Shown: positions 51,794 through 59,516 of the stretch, one piece after another
How positions within the stretch are numbered: the first letter of the stretch is position 1
How the letters are laid out: each line of letters begins with the position of its first letter
From: Endobacter medicaginis
GTDB lineage: Bacteria; Pseudomonadota; Alphaproteobacteria; Acetobacterales; Acetobacteraceae
Reading direction: 5' to 3'
Assembly (NCBI RefSeq): GCF_014192375.1
Contig: NZ_JACHXV010000005.1
Coordinates: 1 to 64,000, forward strand
Length of the DNA stretch: 64,000 bases
Notes under the pieces: model-generated
What the model was told of the DNA's origin: nothing
What the model saw: only the letters and a program-made list of their open reading frames with translations
The model's database searches: none
Made by a program: the position numbers and the translations under genes

Positions 51794-52600
51794 TCAGAAC
51801 CACGTCCTGATCCCGAAGGTGAAATTCAGGTCATGGACACGCTCATTCCTTGAACGCGCCATGTCGGCGGCCTGACCGAACGTGCCGGAGTAACTCACGC
51901 CGATATAAGGCGCGAATTTCCGATGCCATTCGTAGCGAAGCCGCAATCCCGTATCGATATCGGACAGCCCGGTTCCGACCCCGCGCGCACGATCGGACGC
52001 GGAATAGAAGTTCATCTCTACCTGGGGTTGGAGGATCAGGCGATTGGTCAGCAGAATGTCGTAGGAACCTTGCAGACGCCCCGCAGCGCCTCGGTCACTG
52101 AAATAGGCCGTGGCCTCCACATTGAAGAAATATAGCGCCAGTCCCTCGACCCCGATCGCGCCCCAGGCCCGTGTGGGGCCGTTGTCAATATCGAGACGCA
52201 CGCCAGTCTGGACATCGAAATACCGGGAGATGGCACGATCATAGAGGGCCTCATGATCTCCATCACCGAACTTGCCGTTTGTGCCGACCGTGCCTTCGGA
52301 TTTCAGCCAGAGCTTGTCGTAGTCGGTGCCGAACCAAGCCTGCCCATCGTAACGGAACTGCCCGCCATCGGCACCAAAGCGCGCCTCGAACTGGTCGAGC
52401 AGCGCATGCACATAGATGTTATGGTCCATGACCGGCTGGATGCCGTTGACATAGACCACGGGCGCGGGAGCCGAGGCGGTCTGCGCTTCCTGGGTTCCTT
52501 CGCTCTGGCGTGCCGGGACTGACTGGGCGCGTCCCGTGCCAGGTACCGCGGTAGCCAGTCCAGCGGCAAGGACCGTGCCACCTATCAGACCCCGGATCAC
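51794..52600 (-). CDS. copB: Copper resistance protein B (outer membrane)
   Basis: A GTG start at 52600 overlaps the copA stop (GTGA) and gives 268 residues; the upstream in-frame ATG lies inside copA. A signal peptide (to about GRAQS) is followed by a CopB beta-barrel: VMDHNIYVHALLDQFEARFG, GTDYDKLWLKSEG and the C-terminal strand LNFTFGIRTWF ending in Phe. CopB is thought to sequester or export copper at the outer membrane with CopA. Confidence 0.88.
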   Translation of the reverse strand: MIRGLIGGTVLAAGLATAVPGTGRAQSVPARQSEGTQEAQTASAPAPVVYVNGIQPVMDHNIYVHALLDQFEARFGADGGQFRYDGQAWFGTDYDKLWLKSEGTVGTNGKFGDGDHEALYDRAISRYFDVQTGVRLDIDNGPTRAWGAIGVEGLALYFFNVEATAYFSDRGAAGRLQGSYDILLTNRLILQPQVEMNFYSASDRARGVGTGLSDIDTGLRLRYEWHRKFAPYIGVSYSGTFGQAADMARSRNERVHDLNFTFGIRTWF

Positions 52601-54420
52601 GACACCACCACCGTGCGGAACATGCCCACCTCCATGTGGTAGAGCAGGTGGCAGTGATACGCCCACAGCCCGGGTTCGTCCGCCGTGACCAGGTAACTCA
52701 GCCGCTCACCCGGCTTGACGGTAATCGTGTGCTTGTAGGGTCGGCAGTCACCCTGCCCATTTTCCAGTTCGCTCCACAATCCATGCAGATGGATTGGGTG
52801 CTCCATCATCGTGTCGTTGATCAGGACGAAGCGCACCCGCTCGCCCAAAGTCAGACGAATCGGTTCCGCTTCCGAGAACTTCTTGCCGTCAAATCCCCAG
52901 ATGAAGCGTTCCATGCTGCCGGTCAGGTGCAGGGTGATCTCGCGCGACGGCGGGCGTGGGTCCGCGCCCGGGATCGTGGCCCGCAGATCGGCATAGGTCA
53001 GAACGCGGCGACCATTATTCTCCAGCCCGTCGCCCGGCTCCGCCAGCCGGTTGATCGGCATCATGGCGACACTCTGCACCGCGACGCCGGGCTTCAGCTC
53101 TGTTTTATGCCGCGGCGCAGCCGCCGTGCCCGGCATATCCATCGCGGCGGCTCCGGGCCTGTTGGCCTGCTTCATATCCATGTGATCCTTGTCCATGCCG
53201 CCGCTGGCAGGGGCATCACCGGGCTTCCCCGGCGGACTCCCCATCTCCATGCCTGCCATGCCGCCCTTCATGTCCATATTCCCCATGCCCATGTCGGTCA
53301 TGGTGCGCAGCGGGCGCGGGTCCATGGGGGGAACCGGCCCGGCAAGGCCCGGACGGGTGGCGAGTGTGCCGCGCGCGTATCCGGTGCGATCCTCGGCCTG
53401 CGCAAAGACCGTGTACGGTCCATCGGCGGTGGGCTCGACAATCACATCGTAGGTTTCTGCAGGTCCGATGCGGAATTCATCGACAGGGATGGGCTCCACG
53501 TCATTGCCGTCGGCCTGAACGACGGTCATCGTCAGGCCGGGAACCCGCACGTCGAACAGCGTCATCGCCGACGCATTGATGAAGCGCAGGCGTATGCGCT
53601 CGCCCGGTCGGAACAGGCCAGTCCAGTTTGCCCCGGGAGACTGGCCGTTGATCAGGTAGGTGTAGATGATGCCCGACACATCCAGAATGTCGGTCGGTGC
53701 CATGTTCATGGCACCCCATTGCAGGCGATCCCGGATCGTCGCACCCAGCCCTTGCCGATGCGCGTCACGGAAGAACGTGCCCACCGTACGCTGGCGGAAA
53801 TTGTAGTAATCGCTCTGGAATTTGAGATTTGAGACGATGTCCTCGGGATCGACGTCGGTCCAGTCGGACAATACCATCACATAATCGCGGTCGAAATGCT
53901 GCGCGTAACCGTCTCTCGGGTCGATGATCAGAGCCCCATACAGGCCCGTCTGCTCCTGGAAGCCGGAATGGCTGTGATACCAGTAAGTGCCGCTCTGATG
54001 CAGCGGGAAGCGATAGGTGAACGTGTCACCCGGCGCGATCCCGCCAAAGCTCAGACCGGGCACGCCATCCATGTGGGCCGGCACCCGGAGGCCGTGCCAG
54101 TGGATCGAACTGGGCTCATCCAACCGGTTGGTGACGTTCAGTTCGACCGTGTCATCCTGACGCCAGCGCAGGATCGGCGCGGGCGTGGAGCCGTTCACAC
54201 CCACCGCGTGCATGCGCGCACCGGTGATATTGATCGGTACAGAACCGATCGTAAGGTCGAAACGGGTACCAGGCAGCGGGTCGGGCCGCCCCGACGCCGG
54301 TGTATAGACCGAAGCGTAGGCGCTCGCGCTGCCCTGCGGGAGGGCCAGCGCCGCTCCCCACAGGCCCGTCCCGACGACGAAACGGCGGCGCGTGATCGCG
54401 CTCCGTCCCGCAAGGGATCG
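52597..54420 (-). CDS. copA: CopA multicopper oxidase; signal peptide present but no canonical start codon
   Basis: The oxidase domains are intact: IHWHGLRVPAHMDGVPG, TYWYHSHSGFQEQTGLYG, a Met-rich loop (GMGNMDMKGGMAGMEMG), HPIHLHGLWSEL and WAYHCHLLYHMEVGMF supply the type 1, 2 and 3 copper ligands. Upstream of the first ATG (54213) the same frame encodes a Tat signal peptide (ITRRRFVVGTGLWGAALALP, then a SASA-type cleavage region) but holds no ATG, GTG or TTG back to the in-frame stop at 54468-54466. The end given here includes the signal. Translation may start at ATA/ATC codons near 54421-54429, or the gene is damaged. Confidence 0.8.
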   Translation of the reverse strand, partial: RSLAGRSAITRRRFVVGTGLWGAALALPQGSASAYASVYTPASGRPDPLPGTRFDLTIGSVPINITGARMHAVGVNGSTPAPILRWRQDDTVELNVTNRLDEPSSIHWHGLRVPAHMDGVPGLSFGGIAPGDTFTYRFPLHQSGTYWYHSHSGFQEQTGLYGALIIDPRDGYAQHFDRDYVMVLSDWTDVDPEDIVSNLKFQSDYYNFRQRTVGTFFRDAHRQGLGATIRDRLQWGAMNMAPTDILDVSGIIYTYLINGQSPGANWTGLFRPGERIRLRFINASAMTLFDVRVPGLTMTVVQADGNDVEPIPVDEFRIGPAETYDVIVEPTADGPYTVFAQAEDRTGYARGTLATRPGLAGPVPPMDPRPLRTMTDMGMGNMDMKGGMAGMEMGSPPGKPGDAPASGGMDKDHMDMKQANRPGAAAMDMPGTAAAPRHKTELKPGVAVQSVAMMPINRLAEPGDGLENNGRRVLTYADLRATIPGADPRPPSREITLHLTGSMERFIWGFDGKKFSEAEPIRLTLGERVRFVLINDTMMEHPIHLHGLWSELENGQGDCRPYKHTITVKPGERLSYLVTADEPGLWAYHCHLLYHMEVGMFRTVVVS

Positions 54421-54505
54421 TATTGAGATGAATAATAGTCCGCAAAAGAGAGAAGGCGGAGCCGGTCATAGGTCCATGACCAGCCCTGAGACTGTCAGAA
54501 CAGAA

Positions 54506-54913
54506 TCAGGCCATCTCTCTGGGCGGTGGCAGGGCCGGCGCGAACCCATGACCGACGATGCGATCCGAACGAGACAGGCCGAAAGGTGCCGTAACACCTG
54601 AGTAATCAAACGCCCTGGTCACGGAGGGCGGCATCAGCCAATTGGCGACGCAGGCACCCTGGGCGCAGCAATCGCCGCAATGATGAGATGGATGATGGTC
54701 GTGGCACGGTTCATGATTGCAATGTGCGGTCGTCGCATCCGTATGGGATGGCATCTGCATCCCTGGCATGTCAACCATCGGTTGGGTAACCAAAGCAACT
54801 GTAGAAGACAACGTGGCGGCATGACCCGGCATGACGGACGCCAGCATCAGTCCCACCTGCAGAAGCAGGCAGGCCAGCAACCGTCCCAACCGTGTCGCGC
54901 CGATTTCTTGCAC
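54506..54913 (-). CDS. Small exported Cys/His protein of the copper operon
   Basis: A GTG at 54913, three bases after the csoR stop, opens 135 residues. After a signal peptide (RLLACLLLQVGLMLASVMPG) come Met and His pairs (DMPGMQMPSHTD) and a metal-binding-like cluster HCNHEPCHDHHPSHHCGDCC plus AQGAC. The CxxC-type end resembles DUF2946-like copper-operon proteins, but that match is uncertain. It lies between csoR and copA and may deliver or sense copper in the periplasm. Confidence 0.6.
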   Translation of the reverse strand: MQEIGATRLGRLLACLLLQVGLMLASVMPGHAATLSSTVALVTQPMVDMPGMQMPSHTDATTAHCNHEPCHDHHPSHHCGDCCAQGACVANWLMPPSVTRAFDYSGVTAPFGLSRSDRIVGHGFAPALPPPREMA

Positions 54914-54915
54914 AT

Positions 54916-55188
54916 CTACCCCGTCATCTTGCTGACCGTTTCGATCAGTTCCCCGATCTTTTCCTGACGTTCCACCGGATCGCCGGATTCGATCGCCTCC
55001 ACGACGCAGCCCGCGATATGTTCGCGCAGAACAAGCCCCTCGAGCCGATGCAACGCCGCCTTGGCGGCCCGAAGCTGAAGCAGAACATCCACGCAATAGC
55101 GGTCTTCGTCCACCATTTTCTGGATGCCACGCACCTGACCTTCGACCCGTTTCAGGCCCTGCGAAATCTTTACCCGTGACTGCCTCAT
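54916..55188 (-). CDS. csoR: CsoR-type copper-sensing repressor
   Basis: The ATG at 55188 gives 90 residues; the longer frame is the shadow of the ATPase gene. The all-helical fold starts [20 protein letters not shown] and has the copper ligand set Cys-His-Cys: [10 protein letters not shown], then LREHIAGC. This is the CsoR signature, not the FrmR one. Cu(I) binding releases the operator. It faces the copper ATPase across the site at 55194. Confidence 0.9.
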   Translation of the reverse strand: MRQSRVKISQGLKRVEGQVRGIQKMVDEDRYCVDVLLQLRAAKAALHRLEGLVLREHIAGCVVEAIESGDPVERQEKIGELIETVSKMTG

Positions 55189-55193
55189 TGCAC

Positions 55194-55212
55194 TATACCC
55201 TACAGGGGCATA
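55194..55212. promoter_or_regulatory. CsoR-like operator between csoR and the copper ATPase
   Basis: TATACCCTACAGGGGCATA with the core ACCCTACAGGGG identical to the site at 50636-50647. It directly precedes the csoR start and lies 65-83 bp upstream of the ATPase start, allowing one repressor to control both directions. Confidence 0.75.
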
Positions 55213-55276
55213 CCATGGAGCGCAAGCGATTATGGCATGTCTGGCGCCGCGTGGCGGCCACAAACAAGGGGACCTC

Positions 55277-57655
55277 ATGACGAACGACAATACAGCAGCT
55301 TGCGCGTCCCATCTCCATGGAGAGGGTCCCACCCCGGCAGCGACCGGAGTTAAGACGCGCCCGGTCAAGGATCCCGTGTGTGGCATGACAGTCGACCCCG
55401 CGACGGCGACGCATCATGCCGACCATGATGGCCAGACCTGGTATTTCTGCAGCGCGCACTGTCAGACAAAGTTCGAAGCCGACCCCTGTCATTACCTGCA
55501 CAAGGCGGACACGACGCCCATCAAGTCTCAGCCCAAACGGGTCGGGGTGATCTGGACCTGCCCGATGCACCCTCAGATCCGACAGGATCACCCCGGCTCC
55601 TGCCCCATCTGCGGCATGGCGCTGGAACCGGAGGAGCCATCCGACGCCGACACGCCTAACCCGGAACTCGTGGATTTCAGCAAGCGCCTGTGGGGGGCGA
55701 GCATATTGGCGGTCCCGCTCGTTATCATCGCCATGGCGGCGGATATGGGAGGGCTGGCATTTCTCGATGGCGGCCTGACGAACTGGATTCAGTTGGCGCT
55801 CACGGCGCCAATCGTGCTGTGGGCCGGCTGGCCGTTCCTCGAACGCGGCTGGATGTCGCTCCGCACCCGGCATCTGAACATGTTTACGTTGATTATGCTG
55901 GGCGTCGGCGCAGGCTTTCTCTATAGCATCGCCGCGACAGTGGCCCCTGGCCTGTTCCCTGCTGCCTTCCGCATGCATGACGGGTCGGTCCCGGTCTATT
56001 ACGAAGCCGCCGGTGTTATCGTGGCCCTGGTGTTGGCCGGGCAAGTCCTGGAACTGCGCGCCCGCGCCCGTACCAGTCGCGCCATTCGCGCGCTGCTGGA
56101 TCTCGCACCGAAAATCGCACACCGGGTCGGCGCGCTGGATCGGGAGGACGACGTACCGCTGGCCCAGATCGTGCCCGGCAATCGGCTCCGCATCCGGCCG
56201 GGGGAAAGCATCCCGGTGGACGGCACCGTCATGGACGGGCGCTCCAGCGTGGACGAAGCCATGCTGACAGGAGAGCCAGCACCTGTCGCCAAGGGACCGG
56301 GTGACAAGGTGACGGGTGGAACCATCAACGGCACCGGCAGCCTGCTGATGACAGCCGAGGCCGTTGGCTCGGACACGATGCTGGCCCGGATCGTCAGCAT
56401 GGTGGCGGCTGCCCAGCGTACGCGCGCACCGATCCAGGCGGTGGCGGACCGGGTCTCCGGCTGGTTCGTGCCGCTGGTCGTGCTTGTGTCCCTTCTGACC
56501 TTCGTCGTCTGGCTTCTGGTCGGTCCGCAACCGCGCTTCGGACACGCACTGCTGAACGCCATTGCGGTCCTGGTGATCGCCTGCCCGTGCGCGCTGGGCC
56601 TGGCCACTCCGATGTCGATCATGGTGGGCATGGGGCGCGGGGCGCGGGCCGGCGTGCTGGTTCGCAACGCCGAAGCCCTGCAGGCGCTGGATACGGTCGA
56701 TACGCTGGTGATCGACAAGACCGGCACCGTAACCGAAGGCAAGCCCCGGCTGATCGCGACCGAAACATCAGGTGCATGGGATTCCAACGTCGTCCTGCGG
56801 CTGGCGGCATCACTGGAAACACAATCTGAGCATCCGCTGGCCCAGGCACTGGTCGCCGCGATGACGGCGCAGGGCCTTCAGGCCGCGCCGGTCGGGGATT
56901 TCGCGTCTCAGACCGGCCTGGGCGTGACCGGCACCGTCGACGGCCATGCCGTCGTCGTCGGAAACCAAGCCCAGATGCGGCAGCAGGGCATCGATGCGTC
57001 GGCATTGATCCCTGTCGCGGATTCCCACCGGGCGGAGGGCGCGGGCGTCATGTTCGTCGGCGTCGACGGACAGGCCGCTGGGCTGCTGGTCGTGGCCGAT
57101 CCGCTGAAGACCGACGCGAAGGAGACCATCGCGGCACTGCACGCAGCCGGCATGCGGATCGTGATGCTGACGGGCGACAATGCCCGGACTGCGGAAGTCG
57201 TCGCCCGGCAGGCGGGAATCGACGAGGTACATGCCGACCTCAAGCCTGAGGACAAGGCCGCGATCATTCGTGACATGCAACAGAAGGGAGCCCGTGTCGC
57301 CATGGCGGGCGACGGAGTCAACGACGCGCCGGCCCTGGCCACCGCCGATATCGGAATCGCCATGGGCACAGGCACCGATGTCGCAATCGAAAGCGCCGGG
57401 ATGACACTGGCACAAGGCAGCCTCGCCGGATTGGTACGCGCCCGCCGCCTGGCACAGGCGACGATGCGCAACATCCGGCAGAATCTGGCATTTTCTTTCC
57501 TGTTCAATGGGATCGGCATCCCACTTGCCGCAGGCGTACTGTATCCTGTCTTTGGCCTTACGCTGTCGCCCATGTTCGCGGGAGGCGCGATGGCCCTGTC
57601 CTCCCTGGCCGTCGTGACAAACGCACTGCGGCTCAATGCCCTGAGACTTCGGTGA
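55277..57655 (+). CDS. copA: Copper P-type ATPase with YHS and heavy-metal-binding domains
   Basis: The ATG at 55277, behind AGGGGACC, gives 792 residues; the earlier ATG at 55232 is less likely. No HMA domain is present. Instead the N-terminus has a YHS-type domain ([20 protein letters not shown], then [15 protein letters not shown]) and a heavy-metal-binding domain ([20 protein letters not shown]). Then come TGEP in the actuator, the CPC motif in [33 protein letters not shown] and [10 protein letters not shown]. This is the P1B-1 copper-exporting type. It diverges from csoR. Symbol follows ATPase usage and is distinct from the oxidase copA. Confidence 0.92.
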   Translation: MTNDNTAACASHLHGEGPTPAATGVKTRPVKDPVCGMTVDPATATHHADHDGQTWYFCSAHCQTKFEADPCHYLHKADTTPIKSQPKRVGVIWTCPMHPQIRQDHPGSCPICGMALEPEEPSDADTPNPELVDFSKRLWGASILAVPLVIIAMAADMGGLAFLDGGLTNWIQLALTAPIVLWAGWPFLERGWMSLRTRHLNMFTLIMLGVGAGFLYSIAATVAPGLFPAAFRMHDGSVPVYYEAAGVIVALVLAGQVLELRARARTSRAIRALLDLAPKIAHRVGALDREDDVPLAQIVPGNRLRIRPGESIPVDGTVMDGRSSVDEAMLTGEPAPVAKGPGDKVTGGTINGTGSLLMTAEAVGSDTMLARIVSMVAAAQRTRAPIQAVADRVSGWFVPLVVLVSLLTFVVWLLVGPQPRFGHALLNAIAVLVIACPCALGLATPMSIMVGMGRGARAGVLVRNAEALQALDTVDTLVIDKTGTVTEGKPRLIATETSGAWDSNVVLRLAASLETQSEHPLAQALVAAMTAQGLQAAPVGDFASQTGLGVTGTVDGHAVVVGNQAQMRQQGIDASALIPVADSHRAEGAGVMFVGVDGQAAGLLVVADPLKTDAKETIAALHAAGMRIVMLTGDNARTAEVVARQAGIDEVHADLKPEDKAAIIRDMQQKGARVAMAGDGVNDAPALATADIGIAMGTGTDVAIESAGMTLAQGSLAGLVRARRLAQATMRNIRQNLAFSFLFNGIGIPLAAGVLYPVFGLTLSPMFAGGAMALSSLAVVTNALRLNALRLR

Positions 57656-57788
57656 AAGCAGATTGCCTATTTCGTTCGGAAGGTATGCCTATCCGCGACA
57701 GGAACCCACACGAAGCGAAGACCCGTTCATTACAGGAGCATAGATTTTCATGCAGGAGTCGCCAGATGGGATATAGCTTGAATTGGTT

Positions 57789-58241
57789 TTATACCCTGCC
57801 CAAAGCGCTCAATGGCCTTACGATCCTTCTCAAGCGCCCGTAAGGCAGATACCGGACTTTCAGGTCAGCAATCCTACTGAAAGCCGGCCGCCACAGTTGT
57901 TCCCGTACATCGGCTTCCCGCTTATCCGGCGCGACAAGGAGCAGTCCCTCCAAAGCCTGCGCCTCTGACCCGCGAGCAAGATCCAGCATCCGCACGATGC
58001 CGGAATAGATGGTCGTTGAATGCTCAACCTCGAAGGCTGCGACAACCCTGTGGCTTTCCCGATCAAGCCACAGAACATCGATCAGACGCACGGATTCCGC
58101 TCCCTGCGTTTCCGTCGTGAACCCAGGCAACACCGACAGGCAGCCACCCAGATCATTGGAAAGCCGCGAACGATAGGTCGCATTCAGTTTCAGGATGCCC
58201 TGCCGCATGGCAAGATATTCCTCCCATCGCCCCAGCTTCAC
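57789..58241 (-). CDS. Putative PD-(D/E)XK-like nuclease, possibly truncated
   Basis: The 150-residue frame contains LIDVLWLDRESHRVVAAFEV, then EHSTTIYSGIVRMLDLARGS. The D-x(n)-ExE arrangement (IDV then FEVE) is that of PD-(D/E)XK nucleases, and FEVEHSTTIYSG is a motif of a family of restriction-like proteins. The start is a GTG without good ribosome site, and the family is usually longer at the N-terminus, so this may be the remaining C-terminal part of a larger gene. It sits in a debris zone between copper and IS remnants. Confidence 0.55.
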   Translation of the reverse strand: MKLGRWEEYLAMRQGILKLNATYRSRLSNDLGGCLSVLPGFTTETQGAESVRLIDVLWLDRESHRVVAAFEVEHSTTIYSGIVRMLDLARGSEAQALEGLLLVAPDKREADVREQLWRPAFSRIADLKVRYLPYGRLRRIVRPLSALGRV

Positions 58242-58564
58242 CTTTGATCCGGTCAGGGCATTATATGGATGTTCGCGACGGCGGCCATTGCGCTGAACAA
58301 CTCGCTCCGTTTTTCCTCAAGACGAAAGCAGGGCAGCAGGTGCGCCACGATACGTTTGAGCTTTGCATTAACGGGGACGCGAATCATCGCCGGCCGGTGG
58401 CCGCGTGCAATCTCATTGGGGATGACAAGGCGTCGTCCGACAAGGAGAGCCACCCGTAAAGAAAGACATCGGGAGAGACTGTCTAATCACCATTCAATGA
58501 CTGGTCTGCTTTCTATTCTTGTAAACTCAAAGCCGATGCAATCTGCAACAGCCATGAATACGAT

Positions 58565-58727
58565 GTCGTGCAGGAAGCCGTCACAGGATGGATAGACGAT
58601 CGCACAGAGTGCATCGTGAATGATCGAAGCCCACGACGTGCGAGCACATATCGCGACCAATATGACATTTATTGAATTTCACCTCCCGGTCCTAATCAGG
58701 GTAACCGTCGACAGACCGCGACGCTGA
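58565..58727 (+). pseudogene. Relic of a CDF transporter (C-terminal domain)
   Basis: The plus-strand frame reads MIEAHDVRAHIATNMTFIEF, then HLPVLIRVTVDRPRR and a stop at 58727. It is clearly similar to EAHDVRARVAGNTTFVEFHL of the CDF gene at 8925. DNA just upstream (from about 58565, GTCGTGCAGGAAGCCGTC) also matches the CDF gene, so this is a decayed duplicate or a remnant of a related copy. No membrane part remains. 58442-58858 otherwise shows no gene. Confidence 0.7.
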
Positions 58728-58858
58728 ATCTCATTATTTGGGCGGATAAGCTCTCGAACAGTCTAATTCGCGCGTCAATTAATTAGTTCACCTAATGAGA
58801 GTATTCACATTATAGCATCTAATCAATGTCGAGACGCGTGATGTAGGCTCCCGGGAGC

Positions 58859-59371
58859 TTAAAATTCTGTTTCGGCGCGGTGCTCGGAAGCCTGGCCATA
58901 CAAGTCGGCTGTTTTCAGGATGATGAGACGCCCCATTGCGGTGCGGACTTCGGCGATGTCGATATGAAAATAGCCGACCGGATAAGTCTTGAACTTCGAG
59001 CGCCTGGGCTTGTCGCCCTTGGTGTCGGGCAGACGGCTGATTCCATGGCGCTGAAGACAACGATGCAATGAAGAGCGCGTCAGATGCGGGATCGTCGCCT
59101 GTAGCGCGTAAAGGCAGTCGTCCAGGGGCAATAATGTATGGCGGCGGAACGCCACGACGATGCCCTCCTCCTCGATCGACAGGACCGTCGAAAGAGGAGC
59201 CTTCGGGCCAGTGCGTCGATCCGCTGTATCGGGCCGTCCCTTCGATTTGGCGACTGTCTTCGGGTTGACCCCGTGGCGTTCCGCCAGAGCTCTCAGGCTC
59301 TCTTGACTATGCTGTATCGCTCGACGGACTGCCGTTGTCGTCGTGGCGCATCCGTGGTGAACCTGGCCCAT
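58859..59371 (-). pseudogene. IS481-type transposase, truncated before the catalytic core
   Basis: The ATG at 59371 (MGQVHHGCATTTTAVRRAIQ) starts a transposase with helix-turn-helix (LRALAERHGVNPKTVAKSKG) and the conserved AFRRHTLLPLDDCLYALQAT and YPVGYFHIDIAEVRTAMGRL. The last piece (IILKTADLYGQASEHRAETEF) no longer follows the family, and the rest of the DDE domain is missing. It is therefore a broken insertion element. An upstream end sequence is seen at about 59440. Confidence 0.75.
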
Positions 59372-59445
59372 AGCGCATCCTTCCACTCTCGTGAAAATAA
59401 TGCACCATCAAAACCCGGGACTAAACATCTAGGAAACCGCCTGCC
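58859..59445 (-). mobile_element. Remnant of an IS481-type insertion sequence
   Basis: The truncated transposase plus upstream sequence containing TAGTCCCGGGTTTTGATGGT (minus strand), which looks like the left terminal repeat of this group. The right end is absent; the break lies near 58860. Confidence 0.5.
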
Positions 59446-59516
59446 CTGTTCCCCCATCCGTCGGCTGCGCGTATGCTGGGTGTGTCCGCCCCTACCGTGT
59501 TGAAAGCCTGACGCTC

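Noticed and set aside
55193-56545. Minus-strand frame of 450 residues opposite the copper ATPase
   Set aside because: Shadow of the P-type ATPase, without family motifs.
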